Shown piece after piece: positions 16,255 to 29,800 of a stretch of DNA of 64,000 nt. Positions within the stretch are counted from its first letter, which is position 1. Each line of letters opens with the position of its first letter. Below the pieces are notes generated by a model. That model was not told where the DNA came from, ran no database searches, and saw nothing but the letters and a program-made list of their open reading frames with translations. Origin of the DNA: CAKVLS01 sp045534265 (GTDB taxonomy: Bacteria > Bacillota > Clostridia > Christensenellales > UBA1242); assembly GCA_045534265.1 (NCBI GenBank), contig JAZSJH010000007.1, positions 62,001-126,000 on the forward strand, written 5' to 3'. A program made the position numbers and the translations under genes.

Positions 16255-16992
16255 GTATTCTACTTCAAAACTTGCAAGGGTAGAAGATAGTATTTGATTT
16301 AGCTCTTGTTTGTATCCATCTAGTAGTCCTTCATTTAGAAAGCTAAAGCTGTCATTATTTGAAAGAATAATATGGTCTAGCATTCTTATACCCATAGTCT
16401 GTACTGCAAGGGTTAACTGTTTTGTAAAAGCCAAATCTTCTTGTGATGGTTTTGCAAGACTGTTTGGGTGAGTGTGGCAAATAATAATTCCGCTTGCGTT
16501 TTGCTCTAATATGCTAAAGGTCAATGCTTTAATATCCACAGCTATTTTTGATATGCTGCCGTTAGTGAAGTTTTCTGTTTTTATTACTTCGCATTTAGAA
16601 TTAAGGTATGCAATATAAAATTTTTCCACAGGACCGATACTGATTATTTCGTTAAAGTATTCCATAGCCTGTCTTGGAGAAGCGATAATCACTTTGTCTT
16701 TTATTTTGCTATCTTTATATATTTGTGGTATTTGCGAACACATATGTATAAAGCTAGCTGCAACATCACCAATACCATTTACTTGTTTTAATTTCGCAGG
16801 AGTTGCTTCAAAGACACCAGCAAGAGAACCAAATTTGTTTATTAAGTTGTGAGCAAGCGGATTTGTATCTTTTTGCGGGATTATATAAGAAAGTAATAAC
16901 TCTAAAACCTGATGCTCTGGTAAATTCTGTAAACCTTTTTCAGCAAGCTGTCTTAGCCTTTCTCTATGTCCTTTGTGAATATTTTCTTTCAT
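16243..16992 (-). CDS. radC: RadC-like JAB-domain protein
   Basis: A 249-residue RadC family member. An N-terminal helix-hairpin-helix-like region (LKQVNGIGDVAASF, residues 68-81) precedes a JAB/MPN metalloprotease-like domain with H173-x-H175 and S183-x2-D186 (HTHPNS and PSQED). Despite the name, a role in DNA repair is not established for the family; the motif is that of a zinc-dependent isopeptidase or deamidase-like fold. AGGAG precedes the start. The Smr-domain gene ends eight bases upstream, so they are co-transcribed. Confidence 0.9.
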   Translation of the reverse strand: MKENIHKGHRERLRQLAEKGLQNLPEHQVLELLLSYIIPQKDTNPLAHNLINKFGSLAGVFEATPAKLKQVNGIGDVAASFIHMCSQIPQIYKDSKIKDKVIIASPRQAMEYFNEIISIGPVEKFYIAYLNSKCEVIKTENFTNGSISKIAVDIKALTFSILEQNASGIIICHTHPNSLAKPSQEDLAFTKQLTLAVQTMGIRMLDHIILSNNDSFSFLNEGLLDGYKQELNQILSSTLASFEVEYKKD

Positions 16993-17000
16993 TAGTTCTC

Positions 17001-17339
17001 CTAAAGTAAAATGATAGTTATCCCCATATTGATTGTTCTAAGATCATTATCTACAACAATGTCTGGAGATAAGTGAATAACTGTATCATATAAGGGGTGT
17101 TTTGATGTAAAGTTTTCGCCCTTGATATAATCTTTTATTATATGATTTCTTTTAGCTACAAGAAGGGCTTTGTGAAGTTCTTGCTTGATAAGCCCGCCCT
17201 TTGCGTGAGAGCCATGTCCGTGGACAATCTTCATTATTTTATTCCCAGCAACCTTTTGAACGTCTATTTCGCTCAAAGCATTTGCAACCGCAACATCAGC
17301 CGGAGGGAACTCTTGTTTGATATTTATTGTATAAATCAT
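17001..17339 (-). CDS. Smr (MutS2 C-terminal) domain protein
   Basis: A 112-residue free-standing Smr domain. The core is KIVHGHGSHAKGGLIKQELH, matching the H-G-x-G-x-x-x-G-x-L motif of this DNA/RNA nicking domain. It is followed by the closing HPLYDTVIHLSP region. I chose the ATG at 17339 because GGAG lies seven bases before it. It is followed closely by radC; both families are nucleic-acid or quality-control related, though a shared task is only inference. Confidence 0.75.
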   Translation of the reverse strand: MIYTINIKQEFPPADVAVANALSEIDVQKVAGNKIMKIVHGHGSHAKGGLIKQELHKALLVAKRNHIIKDYIKGENFTSKHPLYDTVIHLSPDIVVDNDLRTINMGITIILL

Positions 17340-17431
17340 TGTTTTCTCCAATAAAATTATGCTTTATTTAGCCCAAAAAGTCAAATATATGCAAAAAATA
17401 GACTAAAATATTAGGAAGAAGGACAAAATTA

Positions 17432-17440
17432 TGCTATAAT
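17432..17440 (+). promoter_or_regulatory. Extended -10 promoter of the HU gene
   Basis: TGCTATAAT gives a TG-extended perfect -10 hexamer (17435-17440). A weak TTAGGA lies near the -35 position. AAGGAG precedes the ATG at 17489. Confidence 0.55.
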
Positions 17441-17488
17441 TAAGGTATCCATAAGGATAAAGGAATTACCTAAAAAGGAGTAAAATTT

Positions 17489-17758
17489 ATGAACAAAGGT
17501 GAATTTATCAAAAGTATGGCTGCAAAAGCAGACTTTACACAAAAAGACGCAGAAGTTGCTTACAACGCTTTCGTTGAAACAGTAGCTGAAGCTCTAAAAG
17601 CAGGAGATTCTGTAGCGCTTGCTGGTTTTGGAACTTTCTCAGTTAAAGAGAGAGCAGCAAGAGAAGGTATCAACCCAATCACAAAAGAAAAAATCCAAAT
17701 CGCAGCTTGCAAAGCACCTGCATTGAAATTTGGTAAGAGTTTCAAAGATTCTCTTTAA
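17489..17758 (+). CDS. hup: HU-type DNA-binding protein
   Basis: An 89-residue HU/IHF family protein that bends and compacts DNA as a dimer. Clear family features: the N-terminal helix pair (GEFIKSMAAKADFTQKDAE), the VALAGFGTFSVKER strand, and the INPITKEKIQIAACKAPALK arm and tail. Pro72-equivalent INP and the C-terminal FKFGKSFKDSL-like end are intact. It is a single-gene unit with a promoter carrying an extended -10 and a terminator shared with the giant gene on the opposite strand. Confidence 0.95.
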   Translation: MNKGEFIKSMAAKADFTQKDAEVAYNAFVETVAEALKAGDSVALAGFGTFSVKERAAREGINPITKEKIQIAACKAPALKFGKSFKDSL

Positions 17759-17823
17759 TTCATTACTTAAATTAAGGCAATAACCTTTGGGTAGAAAAAG
17801 TTGTTTTTTAAGCTTTTTCTATC

Positions 17824-17859
17824 AAAAAAACACAACCATTAATTTGGTTGTGTTTTTTT
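17824..17859. terminator. Bidirectional hairpin terminator
   Basis: A 13-bp or longer stem around ACACAACCA/TGGTTGTGT with long A and T arms, between HU and the convergent giant gene. Confidence 0.88.
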
Positions 17860-17894
17860 TGTTGTTTTGTAGTTCGCAATAAAAACCTATATTT

Positions 17895-20800
17895 TTATTC
17901 GCTAGCAGACACGTAGAATAGATATTCCCAAGTTAATACATCTGTTTGAGTAATATTTCCTTCGCTGTCTTTAATATCTGTTCCTATAAGGTTATTTTGA
18001 TATTTTGATGTATTAGATATATTAATTACCACTTTATAATTACCAGATTCTGAAATTATTGTGCCTGTAGGCGCTGTCACTACATTCCAAACTCTTACAG
18101 TTTCTCCATCTACAACAGAGTAAGAACTTTTATAGAAGGCAACAGTGTATTCTGTAGTAGAGAAGTCTACACCGCCGACAGATACGACATATTTTGATGT
18201 GTCAAATTTATCAAGCGAAGTATTATTTGTTGTTTCCATAGTAATAGGATCTTCTCCACCTTTGTAAATAATTAAAGGTGTAGATTCTACTATAGTAAAT
18301 GAGTATGTTGCATTAGCGACATAAGAAGTATTAGCAAGAATAATATTTGCTGTATAATCACCAGTATTGATAGGATCTACAGTAGCTCCTGCTGCATTTG
18401 TATAAATTATTTGAACTTTATCTCTAATTTCTTCTGTAATATCAGTGCCTGTTTTACTTACAATTGTGTAACCTATATCTATCTTTTGTCCAGTATAGTT
18501 CGCTACTGTTTGCGTTGCAAAAATAGAAGCAGATTGTGGGCGAATTGTAATTAATCTTTCATTGTGTCCAAGGAAGTTCTTATGATTTAGATCTACAATT
18601 AATTCATATGCACCACCTTGTTGTAGAGGAATTTTTGTGTTTGTGCCAACAATTCTTGTTGTCAAGGCGTTTGCATCAATTGTTGAAACATCTGTTTTTA
18701 CTCCATTAATCATTGCGTTTGCAGTTACAATATATTCGCTACCTGTATAGTTGATGATTGTTGAAGTTGCAGATACCCCATCTATATCAATAGAAATATT
18801 TAGTTGAGTTCTTTTGATAATCAATGGAGCTGAAGAAGTTCCCTTAATTGCATAGTTTTCGTTAGTAGGTTTTAAAACGGCTGTATAGATACCTGCACGA
18901 GTAGGTGCATCAGTAGTTTCTGCATAGTTTTCTATACACTTTCCTTCTGCATTATACATTTTGCCAGAGTAATAAACTTGAACAAGTCCTGAGTGAGTAT
19001 TAGTAGGAACAATTTGTTGAGGAGAACCATTGTAATCAACAGATTTTCCAGAAATACTTGTTTCTAGTCTCTGTTTATAAATACTAAAGAATACTACTTT
19101 AGTTGAAGCATAATAGTTGTTGTTTCCAGTGGTTGTAACAATAGCTTTATAAGCTCCTTCAGTTTTTACGTCAGTTTCTGGGATTGTAATATAAGTATTG
19201 CTTTCGTTTAATTTTTTATAAGTTATACTATGAGTTCCAGAGCCTGATGTTGCAGTCACAGATTTTTCACCTCCATCATAGTAGAAGTAACCTAAATCAG
19301 CTCCTGTGCAAGTAATAGGATCCATTACCTTAACAATCGTATAAGCAAAATTAATTTCTTCCCTTGAGTAATTTGTGTCGGCAGGAGTTACAACAATATG
19401 AGCTATATAATTACCAGCTTTTGTAGGAGCTGTTGTAGAACTGTACTCGTTACCTTCATTGTCTGCTCCAGTATAAGTTATATTCTTAGTAGAGTCTGTT
19501 GGATTTGTCAAAACAGAAACTGGTTTTGCATCTCCTGTATAATTATAGTTGTCTACAGAACATTGAATTTCTGTTGCTGCAGGAAGAATCTCAAATACAA
19601 CAACTTTTGAACAAGATTTGTAGTTTGTTGTAGCAGTTGTAGTAAATGTTGCTACGTATACTCCAGCGTCTCTAGGGGTTGCAGACGCTCCGTCTTTTGT
19701 AATAGAAGTATGAACAGATCCAACATCAGCTATAGTAGCAGTTGCGGTAATGGCTTTTTGAGTGCCATCAAAGATCATTTCTTCAGGAATATTATAATTA
19801 ATATCGACTTCTGCTTGCTCTATAACAAATGTATATTCAATACTTCTGTTAAAGTTTTCTGGTTCGCTAGTAATTGTAAAGTAAATAGTATAAGCTCCAG
19901 CATCTCTCATATTAGAGTTTGAGATGCTTGTTGTGTATTGTGTTCCGTTAAATACCGCAGTTGCAGTAGGAACTTTTATATTACCATCATAAACTTGATT
20001 CAAATTAGTTACCACATAAGTAGGATTTGCCTTTGTTATAGTAACAATAATATATGGTCTAGAAGAATCTTTATATGCAACTGCAAAGTTTGGAGAAGAT
20101 GATACAGCTTGAATGTAGTAAGTATTTGCATCAGTTGGTAAACCGTCAATATAGTTACTTGGAGTCAAGCTATATTTATATGACATATATTCAAAGTTTG
20201 CAATATAGTTTGGTAATGCAATTGCGTTTCCTGTATATTCAACTTCAAAATCATCAATATCAAGAATCAAAGTTCTCTTTGAAACAAATATGTTAGCAAT
20301 AGCTTCACCTTGATAGTTGTTTTCATCAATAATGAACTTGATTGTATGATTACCTACAGGAGGGGTAATTTCTTGGAAAGTATTATTTCCATTAATATTA
20401 ATCAAATATTTTACTTTATAACTTCCAATATGTGTTGGGATTCTATTAAGCTCACCATAAGACATATTAATATCAGAAGGAGAGAGATTAGTAACAATCT
20501 TTTTATTGATTGTAATATCTCTAGAAAGAACAGGGTATCCCTTATAACATACAGATACTACATATTGACCGGCATCCTTCACTTCATTTACAGTGTAACC
20601 ATCTTTCATAATCACAAGAGATAGGTCTGCTCCGTAAAGTGATTGATCAGATGAAGATGTAAATTGATAAGTTACTGTTTTTGCAGATCCATTAAATGAA
20701 TCTCCGTTAACAGGAGTTGATAAAGATATTGCAGGAATAACAGTAAATGTTGTACTAGCTTCACCTGCTGCATTTGTTAGAGTGATTGTATATTCACCAA

Positions 20801-23800
20801 TTTCGCTTACGTGAGTTACGATTTCTCCATTTAATTGATATGTCTTTGTAATAGTGCCTGTTTGAAGTATTCCATTTAGATACAAACTTGCATTAACAAC
20901 GATATCATTTCCTGTATACATATAATATAAGCTTTCTGTAACAGCCTTATTTTGTGTTGTTTCTACAGAATAAATTACATAGTCAGCGATTTTTTCTCCC
21001 ATAGCATTTGCATCACAAACAATCATTTTAATCTTATGAGAACCAATAGTTGTTGGTCTAACTTCTGTGTATTCAGAAGCATTTTCAAGTTGATATAAAT
21101 ATTTAATATTATAAGTAACTGAATCATAAGTTATTGTTTTGTGTAGGTTTGGTAATGTTCCAACTGCTAAATTGAAGTTAACCAATGTTAAATGTGAAGA
21201 CAAATCAGTTTTATTAATTGTAAATGAATATTCTGATGAAAGATAATTGTCGGCGATAAGAGTTGCAATATATTCTCCTGCCAATTCTGGAATTACAAAA
21301 CTATCATAATTATTAACAGCAGAAAGTGTTCCGTCAGGCAGATAAGTTTTTCCTACATATTTGAAGATATAAGTTCCATTAATAACAACTTCGCCTATTG
21401 CTGTGGCTCCAATATTTAATTGTCCGCCGTTATATAGAGTAACAGTATAATTATTGCTCTTTGTGATTGTAAAGCTTTCTGTAATTACAGGTGCGCTATA
21501 GTTGCAATTAACAAGCATTGCCTTCACAACATAAGTTCCAGAGTCTACAGGAAGAGTTTTATCTTCACCAAATGTCATTTCTATGCTATCGAAAAGATCT
21601 GTCCTTTCTGTTGTGTTCAAAAATGCTTTTGCAGTTGGAGTAAGTCCTTCGCCAGTGTACATTTGAGACAAAGACAAAGTATCAAAGCTTAATGTTATAG
21701 TAGATAATTTTTCTATCTCAAAGTTTTGAGAACTTTCAACAGCATTGTAGTTGTTGTTGCCTGCAAATGAAACTTTGACAACATAGTTTCCGGCATTTGT
21801 AGGAGCTGAAGTTGTTGAAGAGTAACTTACGCCATCATTATCTACACCAGTGTAAGATGTAACATATGTCAATGATTCTACAGTCTTAACGATTTGTGGA
21901 GATCTTGGATTTCCATTGTATACAATAGATCCAGAAATGTTGAAGGTTATTACAGGGGTTGCTCTTGCAATAACTAATGTTGTTGAAACTCTGCCAGAGT
22001 AGTTTGTGCTTCGAGGTGTTGCAATGATGGTATATACACCAGCATTTTCTGGGAATTCTGTATATTCTCTAAATGTATCGCTCAAAGTTCCATCTGCATT
22101 GTATTCAAATCCTTGATATGAATATAAAACATCTGCATCACTAGGAGCATTTGGTCTTAAATCATCCAAAGACATATCTTCAGAGTAAGTCATAACAAGT
22201 GTTCCAGTTGTGTCATAAGAAACTTGTAGTGTTTTTGGATAGATTTTGTAAGTAAAGCTTTGTGTGGTTGGCAAGTAGTTAGAATCTGCACTAGGGTTAC
22301 AATATACATATACTTCGTAAATTCCAGCATCACATGGTTCATCTTCTGATCCATTGTAAGTAATAGTAATTACATCTCTTAATGAAGCAGGATAGTTAAA
22401 TGTTGGAACAATCTCATGTCCTTCAGCAACGTAAGTAGTGTTTGTAGGAGCTGTAATAGTGATGTTTGGAACCGCTCTTTCGATAACATAATTTGCTTTT
22501 GCCTCGTTGGCAAAGAAATTTTGAGATTTTGTTACTACAACTTTGTATTCGTAAGAACCCGCATAAGTAGGAGCTGTTGTGATTCCATTGTAGTAAGCTC
22601 TTGCCATTGATCCTACAGCGGCAGTAATGTCAACGTTATTTTCATTAAATATCTTAAAGGTTGGTTTAATTGTTGAACCAGAATATACATAATCTGTTGG
22701 CATAGTTATTTCTATTCTAGTAGAAGTTGGTTTGATAGTTAATGTGGCAACCGCTGTTCCAAAATAATTTGTACTGTTGATTGTAGCAACGGCGTAATAA
22801 ATATCTGCGGTGTATGGATTAGTAATAGTTGTAGCAGAACTTGTTCTATAAGAAATGTTTATTGGAAGTCCAGAAATAGATGTTGTTGCAGATAGAGTAT
22901 GGGTTTGACCATCATACAAATATTCTGCAGAAGACATAGTAATTGCTGCCTCAATTTTGCTGATAGTAAAGTTATTGCTACAAGTAAATACAACAGGGGT
23001 CGCAAATCCAGCGAAATTAACAGTATATGTTGTTTTAATAGCATAATTTCCTGCGTCGACAGGAACGGTTGTTGATTCTGCGCCGGTTGCTTGATTAATA
23101 TACTTAATTGTTGGGGTAGATCCTGTATATTTTGTTGCAGGAAGTACTTCTTGAATCTCAACATTGCCAAGGTCTGCTCCGCCATTTTCAAGCATTGGCA
23201 CTTTTGCAGTCCAACCTTGGAAATATGCAGAAATATTAGGAGATTGAGCAGAACCATTGTATTCAAAGTTAAATGTATCAATTTCTGTTATAAGCTTTAG
23301 GTTTACAGTAAGTTTAATCATAACTGAAATTGTAGATCCGGTGTCGAAGTTAATACTTAGAGGAATTTTTGCGATTGAAACCTGATTATTTTCGTTCGGA
23401 GAAATAGAAACATTATAAGTTCCATCTGCGTCAGGAGTCAATCTGTCTGCTGCATTTTCGCATTGATCAATAGCTCTTAATGCAGAGATAGATCCTTCTG
23501 TTAGTGAGTTATATGAGTATTCAAAAGCGGCAGCAACAAATGTTGGCCAAGTTAATCCATCATCACCACCTTTGCTCATAGAATGCAATGTTCTAATAGT
23601 TTCATTAGTTTCTGCAAGGGTAGAAAGTTTTAACTCATCATAAATATTAAACACGCCAAGATCTATTGTTCCGTTTATAACAAGTATACGAATATCGGCA
23701 ACATACATGCTATTAGTATCGTTAGGGACAATAGAAACAGTAAATGATTCTGCACCATTAGGGTTATTTTTTACACTTTCCAATAGTTGAGCATATGAAC

Positions 23801-26800
23801 TATATGTGTAACCAGATTGTGGTGTATAAGTTCCGCTTGCTCCTCCAGAATATTTAGACACATAGACAGGGTTTGTAACACCATCTCTAAAGTATTTTAG
23901 AGTATATCCATCGCTAGCTGCATCTGAACCATTATTGATTGATTTATAAACTTTTATAATTTCTGACTGATGAGCTGGGTTTGAAACATCTATTAAGCCA
24001 TCACCTGAACCAGCATTTGTTGTTTTTGCATAGAAAGTAGTTGGTTTTATTCTTACAAGTGCGTTAAGAACTGTTTCCAAGAAATAATTGCTTGTATTTA
24101 ATTTAATTTCTAATAAATATAAACCAGCATTTGTAGAAGAATCCAAATCATATTTGTAATAATGATATAAGCCATCGCCTAAAGGTCTTTTGCCGTCACT
24201 TTCGTTATATACATTTTTATACTCTGCTTTGTTGCCTTTTGTTCCATTATTATATTCATAAGCGTTAATTGAGTAAAATTCAAACCAAGTATCTTCTGAC
24301 CCATAATTCCAAGCATTTCTAAACTTGTCAATATCGCTTCCGCCTGGAAGATTAATTAAATTGTGCAAGAAAATGTGGTTTGAATTAACTACAACAGAGT
24401 CTGGATAATCATAGCTTGCTCTAGTCTTTTCAAATAGGTTTGCCCAGTATTCGTCTAAGAATATAGATCCGTATGATGCTTCAATTTCAACAAGATTACT
24501 ACCGCTTAATTTTTCTGTAAACACAGTTGTTTCTTGTTTGTTAAATACGGTATTTAGAATGAACTCTAAAGAACCAACGGTTAAAGAGTAGTTAGTATTG
24601 TCAAAAGACAAAGTGGTAGATGTTGTTGCTACGGCTGACGAAGAAACATCTGCAATTTGTGCAAAAGCATTTTTAATTGTAGTGCCAGCAATGGTGCCAG
24701 AAATGTTTGCAACTAGATTTAATTGAATAGTTTCGGCATTAGTGTAGTCGGTAGCTGTAGGGTTTTTGATTTTTACACTTATTTCAAATGTGACAGATTT
24801 GTTTATTGTATAATCGCTAAAGCCCCAATATGTTGGATTCTCTGTTGAGTAGAAGCTTGTGTTATATTCGCTAACAGCATTTGCATTCTCCAAAAGAGAG
24901 AATTTTTTTGTTGAAGAGTCAAATGTGATTCCTGCTGTGTTTGAAGAAACAATAGCATCTTCAGTGATCGCATAAGGATTTACTGTAAATGAAATTTCTG
25001 CAAAGGTAATGGCAAAGTTTATATCATTGCTTATATAAACAATAGTCATCTTATGAATGCCAGCAGGAAGATTAATTAGTTCCTCGCCTGTGTACATAGG
25101 TGATGGCATTGCTGCCAAACCATTATTTATTTGATCTCCAATTATTCTTCCATCATCAAGGGTAAAGTCTGTTGGAATAGGGCCTCCAGGAGTGATAACA
25201 CCGAAGTTGTCACGAACTAAAAACCATCTGCCAAGAGAGTTTTTCAATGCTGCTTCATTGTATTTGTTTGTTGTTCCATCAAAAGATATTGTATGAACAT
25301 TTTCTCCGCCTTTTGCAGATAAGTTAAGGGTCAACTCATTTACGAAGCCATAAGTATAAGACATATTTCCTTCTATTGATAGTAAAGGAGCATCAATAGT
25401 TATTGTTGTATAAATGTATTCTGATTCGTAGTTTTTATTAAAACATTTAATTCTTACATCATAAATACCGTTTGTAATTGGTGCAATGTCTGAATAATTA
25501 GAATCATTTTCGTTTGTATCTTTATATTCAATAAGGAAATCTTTCGCCTCAAGTCCAGTAATTGTTTTATTAGAGCCTGTGGTCTTTACTGTTAGATAAG
25601 ATACGTCGTATCCTTGTTGTTCTGCTGTGTAATTTATAACAATGCCATCTTCATATCCAGGATTAATGGTTACAACAACTTCTTTTCGTTTAACAATAAA
25701 TGAAATATATTCACTATGGGTATAATTGGAAATATTTTGAGAAGCAGTTGCAGAAGAAGAAACATCAACATAATAATAATAAGTTCCCGCAGGCAAATCT
25801 TTGATAGAAGAGTCTGCCTTGCTTGAAAGCCTCCAAACATCTCCAGAGCCATCTGTTGAATTTGTTACGCATAGTTGAATTAATGCTTGACTTCCAGATG
25901 AGTTAGTATAGTCTTTATTGTATGCTTTGGCATTTGCAACGTTAAGGTAGAATATTGATAATATTTCGGTAGAAATAAATTCTTCTGGAACTACAACATA
26001 ATTAGATAATCCATCAATAGGTTTCTTATTGACAATAATTGTGCAAGTTGCAGTAAAGGTACTACCTTCTGTGTAGAAATTTGTTGTATCTTCTAAAGTA
26101 AAGGTAACTTGATATTTTCCTGCTTTTTTAATAAATGTTGGATTTGAATTATTATCTAAATTTTTGATTGTTCTAGAAACGTATAATCCAAGAACATTTG
26201 CATCATTTTCATATTTAATAGCAAGAGGTTGTTGAGATCCATTTACTGCATTTACAAAAGGAAGTTCAATATTTTCACCAGTATAAACAAGTTCAATGTT
26301 TTCTGCAGAAAGGGTCGCAGTTGTTTTTTCAACAGTAAAGTATCCAATAAATTCTGTTTGAGAAGGTGCGTTGTAGTTTGCGCCTGCAGTTATTGATGCC
26401 TTTACCATATAAGTGAATCCGTCTGTTCTTGGAACTATAGGGGCTTGCGTTGGAGTTCCGGTTGTTTCTTCTGTGCTCCAAACAAGATAATACTTGTAGT
26501 CAATACCGAAGTATATATCTCTATCTCCATTGTGTTCGTAAGAATAGGTTAGAGTTGACTCATCATATGATTGTGGCTCAAATAAAGCAGATTTATCTAT
26601 TGTTGTTAAAGCATTGTATACATATGAACCTGTAAAAGAAATTGCTGAAGGTTCAGAAGAATAGTTTGCCATTGTTGGAACATTAGTCTTATTAACAGTA
26701 AGGTTTGCTGTTTTTAATGTTTCTTTAATGTTGCCATCTTTTGATTTGATAGAAAGGGTAATTTTATATGGACCGCCAGCCTTATTTAGAGCTATGACAG

Positions 26801-29800
26801 CTGCATTGTCAGTTCCTGTTGGATCAATTATCATTGACAAATATGAAATTGTTAGATAATAATTTGTCCAAGAGTCAGAACCGAAAGGAGCGTTTGTTAT
26901 CATACCGTCATCATCACCATTTTCTGGTTCTTGTTTTCCAAATACAAGCATATTGTAGAATTTTTCAGCACCAGTTACGCCGTCGCTGTAGGCAATGTCA
27001 TAAGTCATTGTGTAACGGATAATACCAATAGCACCGTTATAGAATATTGGATTGATTTCGTATGTCTCAGAATCTGAGCCTGTATAGTTTTCACTGCCTG
27101 TTTCGATAGAAATTTCTATTGTATAAGTTCCGGCATTACAAGGGATGGCTACTTCGGCGATTTTTCCTTCGTCAAAGTAAGGATCACCATTTTTCATTTC
27201 TCCACGATAGCAAATATGTAGCCACTCTGGAGCAACGCTTGTAGTATCTGCAGAATCATAAACTAGATTTGCAGTAATTTCTTCGCCACCAATTGTTAGG
27301 GCAGGTCCGGCAAAGACTTTGTAGTGACGAGTGATAGGAGATGTTGTTGAAACATAATTAAATGAAGAAGTTTCGTTCCAAATAACATTAATTTCAATAG
27401 GAACAATCTCAAAATCACAATGTTCGTTATAGTAATAGTAGTTAGCTTTATCAATTAAGAATGTTACAGCATAAGTTCCTACGTTAACAGGATCTTCTGT
27501 TCTTTCTGTGTAGTTTGTGCTAGCAGCATCTCTATCCCAGTAAGTAGAAGTTACACCGTATATTTCTTCTGGGTTTGTGATATAGAAAAATTCAAGGTCT
27601 GATTGATAAGTTATCTTGTTTGTAAAGTTATAAACTTTAACTTGAACTTTTTCAACCATAAATACGTTATAGTAAGTTATAGTTTCTTCAGTTGTTGCAG
27701 GGTCCCCATCTTCAAATACTGCATAGTTAGAGTTTAGTGATGAAATAATTGTTCTTGCAAGGTATACGCCACTTGTCTTTGGAGAGTAAACGCTATCTGT
27801 ATACTCAGGTGTGCCGTCACCGATAGAACTTGAGTTTGTCAAAAGATAATCTTTTGAGCCGTCATTGTAATAGAATTTAACATCTAGTGTTGCGGCAGAT
27901 TTGTCCAAAACAACATAGAAGTTGTTAGAATCTGCAGGGAATACTTTCTTTACTTCGCCATTATCGATATAGTACATAAAGCCAGTATCACCATTTTCTT
28001 CATCATGGAAAGTAATACCAAAGTATCTATTTTGCATTCCTAGAGTTTGTCTTAAGAATCTGTAGTTTGCAAGGGTTGTAGGAATGTTATATGTGTTTTC
28101 AGCTGTGTATGCTCCATCATAAACGATATTTCTTTCCTCGCCGTCATCAGCCGGAATATTTGTATAGGTTGTGTATTTATTTCCGTCTGCTGTTCCTAGC
28201 TTTTCAACAGATGCACCATATGACCACTCAAGAACTGTTGTATCTATCATTTGTTTTGTAACAACAAGTGCTAGGTTATTAATAGTAAGACTATTAAAGT
28301 TTTTGTCTGTTGGTGTATATGTTGCCATAATAAGGTGTGCTGTACTTTGAACGGCATAAGTTGCTGTTGATGAAGTAGAGTATTCTGCGTCTACACCATT
28401 GATATTGATAGGTGCGCCATCGCCATTAATAAATTGATATTTGCCACCAATAAATGTAGGTCTCTTTGAACCATAAACAATACTGCTAATGGTCGGAGCT
28501 TCTACTATTTCAAGGTCGGCTTTGTTTACAACAAGGCTGCCATAGTTTTTGATGTTTAGAGCAAACATTGAAGAAACATCTTCTCCAGCCTTGTCTTTAA
28601 TTACAACAAGTTCTTTGAATACAGTTACTGTATAAGAGCCCGCTGGGAATACAGTAGATGAAGGAGTCGTTTTTTCTGTTTGGCTTGTAATACCTTTTAT
28701 GTTAAAGGCTGCATTTGTGTATTCAACAGTATATTCTTCGCTAAAAGTAGTGATTTTGAATACTTCATTTACAAGATATTTATCACCATATGTTTTTTCA
28801 ACGATTTGAGTACCTACTTGAGTTAAGCTATCAATAGAAATGTCAAGTAGAGATTGTCCTAGGTAGAAAAGCTCTACATAGTTTTGGTCGATAGTTACAT
28901 TGTAGCAATCTTCCAAAATAGTTCCTGTGTTTGATGTAAACTCAAAAGTAATAATATAGTTTTCTTCAGTATCTTTGTTAAGAGATATAATATTAGATTC
29001 GCTTCGAGATGTAAGTCCAATATACTTAATTGCACAAGAATCGCTATATGCAAGTCCTGGCTTAAATGAGTAAACAAGAGCATCTATTTTTTCTTGCATT
29101 GTTGCAAGGTCGTCATACTCTGTAAACCCATATGATTGTGGGGTGAATGCAAGAGTAAGTTCTCTTGGAACAACAGTTAGTGTTCCTGGAGTAAATGTTA
29201 CATCAAAGTTTCCACCAGCGGTTAAATTTCCTTGTCCGATAGTGTAAGAGTTGTTTGCATATAAAAGCCCATAAGTTGTAAGAGCAAGGCTACCACTAAA
29301 TGTAGGAGCGTCTGTTGAATAAGTTCTTACTTCGATTTGTTCTTCTCCGTCTTCATCTATGTAAGTAAATTCATCAACTATGCTATGTGTATATTGATAT
29401 CTAGAAACAACTTCTCCATACTGAATTGTTGCATCACTAGCTTTAATTATCATTGGTCTTGGAATAATTGTGTATACGCCAGGGGTGTATGTTAAGTAGT
29501 AGTTGTCAGAAATTAATTCTAGATTTGTGCCTAAGATAGGGTATTGACCAACATTTTCATTGTCTGCTCTATAAAGTTCTCCAGACAAAACAGTATTAAT
29601 ATTATCTCTAGCCGCTAGATTAATATCTGCTAGATCAATTTCTAGAACTCTAGGAGCTTCACCATAATAAATAGGATTTTCTTCTGTGTAGCTTATAGGA
29701 GTTACTCTAAGCTCTCTTTTTTCGATAACAAATACACCTTCTGTAAATACAGGGTTGTAATATGTCTTTGTGTCATATAGTTCGATATCGTCAGCAAGAG